NCBI RefSeq assembly: GCF_030123105.1 | Contig: NZ_CP126095.1 | Coordinates: 434,001-498,000, forward strand | DNA length: 64,000 nt | Reading direction: 5' to 3' | Source: Paenibacillus sp. G2S3 | GTDB taxonomy: Bacteria; Bacillota; Bacilli; Paenibacillales; Paenibacillaceae | Shown: in pieces, positions 17,651 to 25,466 of the stretch | Numbering within the stretch: the first letter of the stretch is position 1 | How the letters are laid out: each line of letters starts with the position of its first letter | Notes under the pieces: model-generated | The model's input: the letters and a program-made list of their open reading frames with translations, nothing else | What the model was told of the DNA's origin: nothing | Database searches by the model: none | Position numbers and translations under genes: made by a program

Positions 17651-18328
17651 ATGAAAGAAGATCGCAGCTGCTTAGAGTCCTATTTTCCAATTGCTTCTTT
17701 TATTGCTTCAATTATCGGTTCAAAATGTGAGGTTGTTATTCATGATATAAGCAATCCAGAGCGTTCAATTATATTTATTGAAAACGGATATATCAGTGGA
17801 CGTAAAGTAGGCGATAGTTCAACGGATCTCGTGCTTAAGCTGTTGAAAGATGAGTCCTACCGTGAGCAACCGTTTATTGCTAACTATAAAGCGCGTGGTT
17901 CGCAAGGTCAGGTATTTCGCTCCGCTACTTATTATATTAAAAACAGCAGCAATGAATTGGTCGGTATGATGTGTATTAACATTGATGTCACACATGTGGA
18001 GGTTGCAGCTGAGTGGATACAAAACATTTTGCAAGGAGGATCAACACTTCCACCAGTACCGTTAATACCACAACAAGAGGTTGTAGACAAGCAGACGGAA
18101 GAGTATTTACAAGGAAACGTAGATGACCTGCTCCAGCATATGATTGATTCGGTGCTCGGTAAAATTAATGTTCCGGCAGAGCGATTGTCCTCGCAAGAGA
18201 AGATTGAGCTAGTGAAAGTACTTAACGAGCAGGGTGTGTTTCTACTTAAAGGTGGAGTTTCTCAAGTGGCTAAGTCCTTGATGATATCTGAGCCAACAGT
18301 TTATCGTTATTTGCAAAAAATTAAGTAA
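17651..18328 (+). CDS. YheO-type PAS/HTH transcriptional regulator
   Basis: A 225-residue regulator with a YheO-like PAS domain over residues about 10-120 (EVVIHDISNPERSIIFIENG; the NELVGMMCINIDV strand) and a C-terminal HTH_22 domain (residues 175-224, ending VAKSLMISEPTVYRYLQKIK). The group includes DauR-like repressors of amino-acid catabolism, which fits its place 36 bases upstream of a C-S lyase, a carrier and RidA. It is probably the local regulator of that operon. GGAGTGAA lies upstream; between it and the ATG is a three-codon frame that overlaps the start. Confidence 0.85.
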   Translation: MKEDRSCLESYFPIASFIASIIGSKCEVVIHDISNPERSIIFIENGYISGRKVGDSSTDLVLKLLKDESYREQPFIANYKARGSQGQVFRSATYYIKNSSNELVGMMCINIDVTHVEVAAEWIQNILQGGSTLPPVPLIPQQEVVDKQTEEYLQGNVDDLLQHMIDSVLGKINVPAERLSSQEKIELVKVLNEQGVFLLKGGVSQVAKSLMISEPTVYRYLQKIK

Positions 18329-18364
18329 GAATAAACAGAACTCTCAAGAGAGGAAGTGGGCTAG

Positions 18365-19537
18365 TTGACAATAGACTTTGATAAGGTTGTTAGCCGATAT
18401 GGGACCAATTGCGCTAAATGGGATGGTATGGCGCAAGCTTTCGGCAGAGAAATGATAGCGCTTTCCGTCGCGGATATGGATATTCAAGCCCCTCCACAGG
18501 TGATAGAGCGAGTAACGGAGATGGCGAAGCATGGCATATATGGATATACTGATCCTTTTCCACCTTATTATGATGCAGTTCAGCGATGGATTAAAAAAGC
18601 TTACGATTGGGAGGTTCCGCAAGAATGGATCGTGTTTTGTCCTCGTATTGTGCAAGCGGTTTCTCTGATCATTCAGAACTTCACTCAACCAGGTGATCAA
18701 GTGTTAATCCATACGCCAGCCTATCAGCCGGTTGCCAAATCGGTAGAGCTAAATAACCGTGTATTAGTGGAAAGTCCATTTCGTGAAGTGAACGGGCGTT
18801 ATGAGATCGATTTTGCTGATATGGAGTTGCGGATGCAAGCAGGGGTTAAAATTGTACTGCTCATCTCACCGCATAATCCGGTTGGTCGGGTATGGACACG
18901 AGCTGAACTAGAACGAATCGTTAGCTTGTGTACGAAGTATGATGCTTATATTGTATCGGATGATATTCATGCCGATTTTATTCATGAAGGTCATGAGCAT
19001 ACGATAATCGGGAAGATATCAACCGAGGCTGAGCAGCGATCTTTTATCTGCACTTCCCCAGGGAAGACCTTTAATCTTGCAAGCCTTGAAATTGCTAACA
19101 TCGTGATTCCAAATGATCAGCTGAGGGAGAAATTCAGACATTGCTTACAGCAGGCAGGCTGTCATAACCCCACCTTCTTTGCAGTTCCTGCTTTAGAAGT
19201 GGCTTATACGGAATGTGATGAATGGCTGGAACAATTACGAGAGTATATCACAGCCAATATTGCTTGGGTGAAAGCTTATATAGCTGAATATATGCCTGAG
19301 CTTCGCGTGATCGAGTCAGAAGGAACCTATCTGATATGGGTGGATTGTAGGGCAATCAGTGCCAACGAAGCAGAGCTAAAGCAGTGGATTGAGTCGGATG
19401 CGAAGGTTAGCGTGAGCTTTGGAACAGGTTTTGGGGCATCAGGAGAAGGCTTTATTCGCTTAAATATCGCAACGCCACTACCCATGTTGCAAGAAGCTTT
19501 TCATCGGCTGTACCGAGCTTATCCATTAAAAAATTAA
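18365..19537 (+). CDS. MalY/PatB-type PLP-dependent C-S lyase or aminotransferase
   Basis: A 390-residue fold-type I PLP enzyme. The Schiff-base lysine is K234 in SPGKTFNLA; other cofactor motifs are SPHNPVGRVW, the VSDDIHADF aspartate and the C-terminal FIRLNIATP arginine. The family (MalY, PatB, cystathionine beta-lyase) eliminates across the C-beta-S bond of cystathionine or S-conjugates, giving thiol, pyruvate and ammonia through a 2-aminoacrylate intermediate. The start is a TTG at 18365 after AGAGGAAGTGGG. RidA two genes on fits this chemistry. True aminotransferase activity is an alternative. Confidence 0.9.
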   Translation: MTIDFDKVVSRYGTNCAKWDGMAQAFGREMIALSVADMDIQAPPQVIERVTEMAKHGIYGYTDPFPPYYDAVQRWIKKAYDWEVPQEWIVFCPRIVQAVSLIIQNFTQPGDQVLIHTPAYQPVAKSVELNNRVLVESPFREVNGRYEIDFADMELRMQAGVKIVLLISPHNPVGRVWTRAELERIVSLCTKYDAYIVSDDIHADFIHEGHEHTIIGKISTEAEQRSFICTSPGKTFNLASLEIANIVIPNDQLREKFRHCLQQAGCHNPTFFAVPALEVAYTECDEWLEQLREYITANIAWVKAYIAEYMPELRVIESEGTYLIWVDCRAISANEAELKQWIESDAKVSVSFGTGFGASGEGFIRLNIATPLPMLQEAFHRLYRAYPLKN

Positions 19538-19620
19538 AATAATAAATAACGCTTTATTAATGACCTTGAAAGACCTCGTTAGTAGCTTTTCTCAGATCCG
19601 TATCAAGGGGGAAAATAACC

Positions 19621-21108
19621 ATGTCCAAATCAGAATCACCAAGAGTCAAGAAACAGCCGACGATGTTCTTAGCACTATTACCGATTATTACGATGATTGT
19701 GCTACTTAGTTTAGGGTATGTGTTGTTTGAATTACCACCAGAACCACTTATTATTACCTCTGCGGTAGTTGCTGGTATTATCGCGATTATTCTTGGTTAT
19801 AGCTACAACGACATACTAGAATCTATCGCTGGTAAGATCGCGAAGACGATGCCTGCCATTCTTATTCTGATCATGGTTGGTTTTATGATTGGGGCATGGA
19901 TGGTTGGTGGAACGATCCCGATGATGATTTATTATGGATTGAAAATCATTAGTCCACAATTTCTGCTTATTACCGCATTTATTGCGACAGCTGCCGTTTC
20001 GCTTTGTACGGGCACATCTTGGGGGTCAGCGGGAACGATCGGGGTTGCCTTTATGGGCGTTGGCGCGGGTATGGATGCAAACCTAGCAGCAGTAGCTGGT
20101 GCTGTTGTTGCAGGTGCTTATTTTGGTGATAAATTGTCACCGCTTTCAGATACAACGAATATTGCCGCGTTAGCAACTGGTGTCAATCTATATGAACATA
20201 TTGGACATTTATTGTATACCACACTTCCTTCTTTTATCGTTGCAAGCGTTGTCTTCATTATCACAGGTCTAAACACAGATGCTGCAGGTGCTATTGTTCC
20301 AGAGAAGGTTGGAACGATTATGGGATCATTGGATACAATTTACGACTTTAATCTGCTGCTTTTAGTACCTGTATTAATCATCTTGTATGGTTCGATTGCG
20401 AAGAAACCGACAATACCGGTCATGCTGATCTCTTCAATGTTCGCTATGGCTAACGCACTTCTATTCCAGGGCTTTACGCTGAATGATGTCGTTTCTTCTG
20501 TTGTTAATGGATTCAATATCTCCATGGTTCAAGTAGCTGGCTTTGATTCTGCCAACGTTATTGAAGATGTACCCCGTCTCTTAAATCGTGGCGGAATGAA
20601 CTCCATGATGGGTACACTTCTCATTTGCTTCTGTGCAATCACGTTCGCTGGAACCATCTCTCTGACGAAGTCCCTGGAACTGATTGTTAATAAGCTTTTG
20701 AAGTTTGTCCATTCCACAGGATCTATGATCGTAGCAACCATTGTTACAGGTCTTACGATGATCGGAGTTACAAGTAACGGTCAGGTGTCCATCTTAATGC
20801 CAGGTGAAATGCTGCGTGAAGCATATATCCGTCGGGGCTTGCATCCAAAGAACTTGGGACGTACCATCGAGGATTCAGCGGCCATTACCGAGCCTATTCT
20901 GCCTTGGACAGCTGCAGGTGCTTATATGGCGGGAACGCTGGGTGTTGCAACATTAGACTATTTACCTTGGGCTGTTCTATGTTGGACAGGAATAATCTTT
21001 GCGACGATATGGGGCTTTACGGGATTCGGTATCGCGAAGTTAACGCCAGAGCAACAGGCAGAAATGCTAAAGGAATATGACGGTAACACTAATAAACAAG
21101 TTGGATAA
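19621..21108 (+). CDS. NhaC-family Na+/H+ antiporter or organic-ion exchanger
   Basis: A 495-residue membrane protein with about 12 segments, including the GTSWGSAGTIGVAFMGVG and YFGDKLSPLSDTTN motifs that mark the NhaC family. Members were named for sodium/proton exchange, but several act as organic-acid or amino-acid exchangers, for example MleN for malate/lactate. Being between a C-S lyase and RidA, a role in uptake or exchange of the lyase substrate or product is at least as likely as sodium extrusion. AAGGGGG precedes the start. Confidence 0.88.
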   Translation: MSKSESPRVKKQPTMFLALLPIITMIVLLSLGYVLFELPPEPLIITSAVVAGIIAIILGYSYNDILESIAGKIAKTMPAILILIMVGFMIGAWMVGGTIPMMIYYGLKIISPQFLLITAFIATAAVSLCTGTSWGSAGTIGVAFMGVGAGMDANLAAVAGAVVAGAYFGDKLSPLSDTTNIAALATGVNLYEHIGHLLYTTLPSFIVASVVFIITGLNTDAAGAIVPEKVGTIMGSLDTIYDFNLLLLVPVLIILYGSIAKKPTIPVMLISSMFAMANALLFQGFTLNDVVSSVVNGFNISMVQVAGFDSANVIEDVPRLLNRGGMNSMMGTLLICFCAITFAGTISLTKSLELIVNKLLKFVHSTGSMIVATIVTGLTMIGVTSNGQVSILMPGEMLREAYIRRGLHPKNLGRTIEDSAAITEPILPWTAAGAYMAGTLGVATLDYLPWAVLCWTGIIFATIWGFTGFGIAKLTPEQQAEMLKEYDGNTNKQVG

Positions 21109-21122
21109 AGGAGTCTTTTAGA

Positions 21123-21512
21123 ATGACAAATATGCATAAAGAAATTGTAATAACAACGGATGCACCGGATGCAATTGGACCTTATTCTCAAGCTGTAAAG
21201 CTTGGGAACGTCCTATATACTTCAGGACAACTCGGACTAGACCCGGTTAGTGGGACTTTTCCTGCTACGGTTGAGGAACAGACGGAACGGTCGTTGCTGA
21301 ATGTCAAAGCCCTACTGGAAGCGGCGGGTACAAGCATGGACCAGGTAATTAAGACGACCGTTTTCCTAAAGGATATGAATGATTTTCTTAAGGTGAACGA
21401 GATTTATGGAAGGTTTTTTTCTCAGCCATACCCTGCTCGCAGCGCTGTTGAAGTAGCACGTCTGCCTAAGGATGGGCTCGTAGAAATTGAAGTTATAGCT
21501 TATATACCATAA
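21123..21512 (+). CDS. ridA: RidA-family enamine/imine deaminase
   Basis: A 129-residue YjgF/YER057c/UK114 protein with the full set of family motifs: the opening APDAIGPYSQAV, TSGQLG, the middle VIKTTVFLKDMNDF, and the YPARSAVEVARLPKDGLVEIE region containing the arginine and glutamate that bind the substrate carboxylate and activate water. RidA hydrolyses reactive 2-aminoacrylate and related imines to ketoacid and ammonia, protecting PLP enzymes. Fourteen bases after the carrier gene and in the same unit as a PLP C-S lyase that makes such intermediates, its presence is chemically coherent. A terminator follows. Confidence 0.95.
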   Translation: MTNMHKEIVITTDAPDAIGPYSQAVKLGNVLYTSGQLGLDPVSGTFPATVEEQTERSLLNVKALLEAAGTSMDQVIKTTVFLKDMNDFLKVNEIYGRFFSQPYPARSAVEVARLPKDGLVEIEVIAYIP

Positions 21513-21577
21513 GAGAGCAGACATTAGTGGGTACTACCCAAATTTGTATTTCAAAACGTTGATTAGGAAATAAGTCA

Positions 21578-21608
21578 GAAAGCCGCCCTGGATAGGGCGG
21601 CTTTCTTA
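21578..21608 (+). terminator. Rho-independent terminator after ridA
   Basis: AAAGCCGCCCT-ggat-AGGGCGGCTTT then CTTAATT. It ends the YheO-lyase-carrier-RidA unit. Confidence 0.9.
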
Positions 21609-21635
21609 ATTGTGAGCAGAGTCGTAGTTGAAATT

Positions 21636-21680
21636 GAAAATTTTCATGAAAATTTAAAGTGAAAATATTCATGAAAATGT
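21636..21680. repeat. Pair of direct 20-base repeats in the flavoprotein promoter region
   Basis: GAAAATTTTCATGAAAATTT (21636-21655) and GAAAATATTCATGAAAATGT (21661-21680) start 25 bases apart and differ at two positions. The first contains a perfect TGAAAATTTTCA palindrome. A related but diverged copy sits at 21747-21764. Likely regulator sites. Confidence 0.6.
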
Positions 21681-21743
21681 AACAGTAACCATAACTAATT
21701 ACATAAAGAACTTCCCAAAACAGTATCTTTGCGTTATCATATA

Positions 21744-21759
21744 TGTGAAAACATTCACA
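21744..21759. promoter_or_regulatory. Fnr/Crp-type palindrome TGTGA-N6-TCACA
   Basis: TGTGAAAACATTCACA matches the Crp/Fnr-family core exactly. It lies directly before the ribosome site and just after a weak TTCCCA-17-TATCAT promoter (21712-21740), so if used it would repress or act at an unseen promoter. Confidence 0.45.
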
Positions 21760-21776
21760 AAAGGGGCGTTATAAAG

Positions 21777-23327
21777 ATGAAGAAGACATCAAGTGCTGCT
21801 CTTATTCTCATTCTCTCTGGCATGCTCGTGATCGCAGGCTGCGGTAACAGTAATAGCAACACTACAGCTAGTAGTAATGGCAACGAGAACAAGAGTAAGG
21901 TCAATGAGACGGTTAACAATGATAAAGCTGAAGCCGTATCAGGCGCATCAGAGGCTAGCTACACACCAATGGATCAATTAAAAGATAATTATGATATCGT
22001 TATTGTTGGTGCTGGTGGTGCGGGAATGTCTGCTGCACTGGAAGCTAAGGCTAAAGGCTTGAACCCGGTTATTTTAGAAAAAATGCCGGTTGCAGGCGGT
22101 AATACAAGTAAATCTTCGTCGGGGATGAACGCTTCTCAAACGAAATTCCAAAAAGAACAAGGCATTAAAGACAGCAATGATTTGTTTTATGAAGAGACAC
22201 TAAAAGGCGGCCACGACACGAACGATAAAGAGATGCTTCGCTTCTTTGTGGACAATTCTGCAAGTGCTATCGATTGGTTGGATTCGATCGGCATCAGACT
22301 GAACAATATCACAATCACAGGCGGTATGAACGAAAAACGTACCCACCGTCCAGAAGACGGCTCTGCGGTAGGCCAATATCTTGTCAAAGGATTGGTTAAG
22401 AACGTACAGGAAAAAGAAGTTCCATTGTTTGTGAATGCAGATGTGAAGGAAATTACCCAAAAAGACGGTAAGGTTGACGGAGTAAAGGTACTCTTTAACC
22501 AGGCCGATGAAAAAACCATTACAGCGAAGGCAGTTGTTGTAACAACTGGCGGTTTCGGTGCCGATATGGATATGATCTCTAAAGTCAGACCTGATCTGGA
22601 AGGATACGTTACGACTAACCAGATCGGCAGCACCGGCGACGGTATCAAGATGATCGAGGCACTAGGTGGAACCACCGTTGATATGGATCAAATCCAGGTT
22701 CACCCTACAGTTCAACAAGAGAAATCTTATCTGATCGGGGAAGCTGTTCGCGGCGAAGGTTCTATCCTCGTGAATAGCGAAGGTACACGGTTCGTAAACG
22801 AATTGACTACACGTGATAAAGTTACCGAAGCGATCAATGCACTTCCTGAAAAGGCGGCTACTCTTGTCTTTGATTCCGGCGTCAAATCACGCGTTAAAGC
22901 AATTGAACAATATGATAAAATGGGCTTCGTAATCCAAGCGGATACCATCGAAGCATTGGCGAAAGAAATCGGCGTTCCAGCGGATAAGCTAAAATCGACA
23001 CTTGATACTTGGAACAGCGCGGTTAAGAACAAGAACGATGCTGAATTTGGCAGAACCACAGGGATGGACAACGACTTGTCCACAGGTCCTTATTACGCAA
23101 TTAAGATCGCACCAGGGATCCACTACACCATGGGCGGTGTGAAGATCAATACGAACACAGAAGTATTAAATAAAGACGGTGCTGCTATTCCTGGTCTGTT
23201 TGCAGCAGGTGAAGTTACAGGTGGATTGCACGGTCAAAACCGGATCGGCGGTAACTCTGTAGCAGAGATCATTATTTTCGGCCGTCAAGCAGGGATTAAA
23301 TCTGCTGAGTTCGTACAAGCGCAATAA
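21777..23327 (+). CDS. Exported FAD-binding flavoprotein (fumarate/urocanate reductase-type)
   Basis: A 516-residue lipoprotein: a signal peptide ends in LVIAGC, so Cys20 is lipidated and the protein is tethered outside the membrane. After a linker of about 50 polar residues, the FAD fold starts with YDIVIVGAGGAGMSAALEAK and continues with the SSGMNAS, HPTVQ, EAVRGEGSILV and RFVNELTTRD segments and the terminal AAGEVTGGLHGQNRIGGNSV motif of flavocytochrome c/fumarate-reductase flavoproteins. It probably reduces an alpha,beta-unsaturated acid outside the cell. No haem-binding CXXCH and no FMN-attachment domain are seen, so its electron donor is unclear. ATG 21777 follows AAAGGGG; a longer reading begins at 21729 but lacks a signal-peptide context. 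Confidence 0.88.
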   Translation: MKKTSSAALILILSGMLVIAGCGNSNSNTTASSNGNENKSKVNETVNNDKAEAVSGASEASYTPMDQLKDNYDIVIVGAGGAGMSAALEAKAKGLNPVILEKMPVAGGNTSKSSSGMNASQTKFQKEQGIKDSNDLFYEETLKGGHDTNDKEMLRFFVDNSASAIDWLDSIGIRLNNITITGGMNEKRTHRPEDGSAVGQYLVKGLVKNVQEKEVPLFVNADVKEITQKDGKVDGVKVLFNQADEKTITAKAVVVTTGGFGADMDMISKVRPDLEGYVTTNQIGSTGDGIKMIEALGGTTVDMDQIQVHPTVQQEKSYLIGEAVRGEGSILVNSEGTRFVNELTTRDKVTEAINALPEKAATLVFDSGVKSRVKAIEQYDKMGFVIQADTIEALAKEIGVPADKLKSTLDTWNSAVKNKNDAEFGRTTGMDNDLSTGPYYAIKIAPGIHYTMGGVKINTNTEVLNKDGAAIPGLFAAGEVTGGLHGQNRIGGNSVAEIIIFGRQAGIKSAEFVQAQ

Positions 23328-23356
23328 GATACTAATTGCATAATCTGGTTAAAACA

Positions 23357-23398
23357 AAAGAACCGCTTGGGCTAATAGAAGCCCGAGCGGTTCTTTGT
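23357..23398 (+). terminator. Rho-independent terminator after the flavoprotein gene
   Basis: AAAGAACCGCTTGGGC pairs with GCCCGAGCGGTTCTTT around an eight-base loop. T and A runs on both sides let it serve the convergent ABC operon also. Confidence 0.9.
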
Positions 23399-23430
23399 TT
23401 GATCTCTCATTCAGGTGAGAGGAGTGATCT

Positions 23431-24288
23431 CTATTCAGAAGGCTGCTTTCCGCTTTTAGCTTGTTCTTCTCGCATCCATTGTGACAGCTGGCGTTTGAGT
23501 TTAAGAAATTCCGGTGAATCTGTAATCTCATCACGGCGCGGACGCGGAAACGGTACATCTACAGTATGTAAAATAGAGCCGGGGCGACCCGAGAATACAT
23601 AAATACGATTCGAGAGCAGCAACGCTTCTTCGATGTTATGGGTAATGAACAGCACGGATCGGCGATTTTCCTCCCACAATTCGAGCAGCCAGCGCTGCAT
23701 TTCACTGCGAGTTAGTGCATCCAGTGCGCTGAAAGGTTCATCGAGCAGCATCAGCTCCTGCGGAGCGAGCAATGCTCTGAGAAAAGCAGCACGTTGCTGC
23801 ATCCCACCAGACAGCATATGCGGATAAGCATGTTCAAACCCGCTCAAGCCAACTTTGGCCAGCCATTGTCGTGCTTCCTCACGAGCTCCATCATGCAGTG
23901 CACCTTTGATTTCACCCGCGAGCAGTACATTGTCTTCAATCGTCCGCCAAGGAAAAAGTGCAGGCTGCTGCGGCATATAACTAATCTCACCACGTTGTCC
24001 CGTAACGACCTTACCGTTCATGAGGATCGTTCCCGCATCTGGCTTCACAAGACCGCCGATCATATGGAATAAGGTGCTTTTTCCACAGCCGGAAGGACCA
24101 ACAATTGAAACGAACTCTTGCTGCTCTACCTTAAGAGAAACGTTGTTCAGCACGTTCGTCTCACGGCGACGATGGGTGAAGGACTTGGAGATGCCGCTTA
24201 CTTCAAGAGCAGGTGGTGCAGCAGTATGAGCTTCAGGAGAGCTTATGATTTCAGTTGTTCTTTGTTGCATTTGCGTCGCTTGAGACAT
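23431..24288 (-). CDS. thiZ: ABC transporter ATPase, thiamine-precursor (ThiZ-type)
   Basis: A 285-residue nucleotide-binding subunit of the nitrate/taurine/HMP group. After a 25-residue extension it shows Walker A GPSGCGKST (about residues 62-70), signature LSGGMQQR, Walker B LMLLDEPFSALD and H-loop ITHNIEEAL. It is the last gene of the leftward unit headed by a TPP riboswitch and powers the adjacent permease. The thiamine assignment rests on the riboswitch and the NMT1-type binding protein, not on this sequence alone. Confidence 0.85.
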   Translation of the reverse strand: MSQATQMQQRTTEIISSPEAHTAAPPALEVSGISKSFTHRRRETNVLNNVSLKVEQQEFVSIVGPSGCGKSTLFHMIGGLVKPDAGTILMNGKVVTGQRGEISYMPQQPALFPWRTIEDNVLLAGEIKGALHDGAREEARQWLAKVGLSGFEHAYPHMLSGGMQQRAAFLRALLAPQELMLLDEPFSALDALTRSEMQRWLLELWEENRRSVLFITHNIEEALLLSNRIYVFSGRPGSILHTVDVPFPRPRRDEITDSPEFLKLKRQLSQWMREEQAKSGKQPSE

Positions 24289-24304
24289 ACAGGCATCTTC
24301 CTTT

Positions 24305-25066
24305 CTATGAGCTACGGCGCGGTTTCCAGCGGACTAACCATTTTTCCAACAATGCGATAATAGCAAAAAGCACGAGACTTAAAAGTACAATAATAACAAT
24401 AGCAACAAACATCCGATCCGTTCGATAAGCGGATTTCTGGAGGAGCATATAATAGCCAATCCCTTTATCCGCGCCAATCCATTCTGCGACCACGGCTCCC
24501 ATAACTGCGTAGGTGGCGGATATCTTTACACCTGAGAATAGTGCCGGGATAGAAGACGGAAGCTCCAGCTTGGTGAAGATTTGCCACTTGCTTGCGCCCG
24601 CCATTTTCATATAATTCATCATGACCTGATCACTTTGAGACAAGCCGCCCATTGCAGCGACAGCTACCGGGAAGAAGCATACCAGCGTAATCAGCACGAT
24701 TTTGGGCAAAAGACCGAAGCCGAACCAGATGATAAGCAGCGGTCCGAGTGCGATAGAAGGAACATTTTGACTCAGAATAATGAGTGGATAAAAAGCCCGT
24801 TTGGCCCAAGGCAAAAGATGCAAAAGTAGAGCAACAATCAAGCCTACACCTGTACCAATCGGAAAACCAATTAAAGTGAGTCGCAGCGTAGCCATCGTAT
24901 GAACCCAAAGACCAGAAGCGTTACTGGTAGATTCGCGAGCAATGTCAGCAGGACTCGGAAGAATCCATGATTCGATATGGAATAGAGATACAGATAGCTG
25001 CCATACAGTTAAAAAGAAGACGACCGCCACAAGGGGCGGCCATATTAGCTTCCAGGTCGATCTCAC
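24305..25066 (-). CDS. thiX: ABC transporter permease, thiamine-precursor (ThiX-type)
   Basis: A 253-residue permease of the binding-protein-dependent type with about six membrane segments. The EAA-like loop that meets the ATPase reads MMNYMKMAGASKWQIFTKLELPSSIPALFSG (residues about 150-180). It forms the channel for pyrimidine precursors or degradation products of thiamine. Its ATG overlaps the stop of the preceding small gene by four bases (ATGA), and the ATPase starts 16 bases after its stop, so all are made from one mRNA. Confidence 0.88.
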   Translation of the reverse strand: MRSTWKLIWPPLVAVVFFLTVWQLSVSLFHIESWILPSPADIARESTSNASGLWVHTMATLRLTLIGFPIGTGVGLIVALLLHLLPWAKRAFYPLIILSQNVPSIALGPLLIIWFGFGLLPKIVLITLVCFFPVAVAAMGGLSQSDQVMMNYMKMAGASKWQIFTKLELPSSIPALFSGVKISATYAVMGAVVAEWIGADKGIGYYMLLQKSAYRTDRMFVAIVIIVLLSLVLFAIIALLEKWLVRWKPRRSS

Positions 25067-25356
25067 GGCCGATATTTCTCCGTCAATTTATCCATGCTGA
25101 TTCCGGTAGGATTATGAGCGATTTTGATCTGCGAAATCACGCTTGGACTACCTGCTTCGATTAGCGCCTCCTGCATTTGACGCACAACCTCCAGCAGCTC
25201 GCTAAGCTCACCTTCCATAGTGGTTTCCAGCGGATTCACTTGGTGTTTAACGCCGGACTTCTGAATAACTTCAATCGCTTTATCTACGTAGGGGATGGAG
25301 TCCTCATTGTTTGGAGTCTTAGGAATTACTTGAATGCTTAATAATGTGTTAGCCAC
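25063..25356 (-). CDS. Thiamine-binding protein of the MTH1187/YkoF family
   Basis: A 97-residue protein typical of the MTH1187 family (also DUF77): the opening ANTLLSIQVIPKT, the central VNPLETTMEGELSELLEVV and final SVISQIKIAHNPTG segments. Members form ferredoxin-like tetramers that bind thiamine or related pyrimidines in the cytoplasm and occur in HMP/thiamine transport operons. I set the start at the GTG 25356 because AGAGGA lies nine bases upstream and the protein then begins with the family-typical MANTLLSIQVI; an ATG at 25374 has no ribosome site. Confidence 0.85.
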   Translation of the reverse strand: MANTLLSIQVIPKTPNNEDSIPYVDKAIEVIQKSGVKHQVNPLETTMEGELSELLEVVRQMQEALIEAGSPSVISQIKIAHNPTGISMDKLTEKYRP

Positions 25357-25466
25357 AATAATCAATCCTCTCATTTTATAAGGTAGTTAAAAAGTCAACT
25401 TTGATAACGAAGTAATTCAGGAAGCAGACTCGGCGTCGAATCTTGAACGAACTTGGGAAGTCCGGT

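Noticed and set aside
17643..17654. Three-codon frame ATG-CTC-ACA-TGA overlapping the start of the YheO-type gene
   Set aside because: Its ribosome spacing is slightly better than that of the gene, so coupling is possible, but such a short frame is easily fortuitous and no conservation can be checked.
22187..22675. Long minus-strand frame (162 codons) inside the flavoprotein gene
   Set aside because: It lies wholly within a gene with clear FAD motifs, has Ser/Pro/Thr-rich composition typical of an antisense shadow and no ribosome site.
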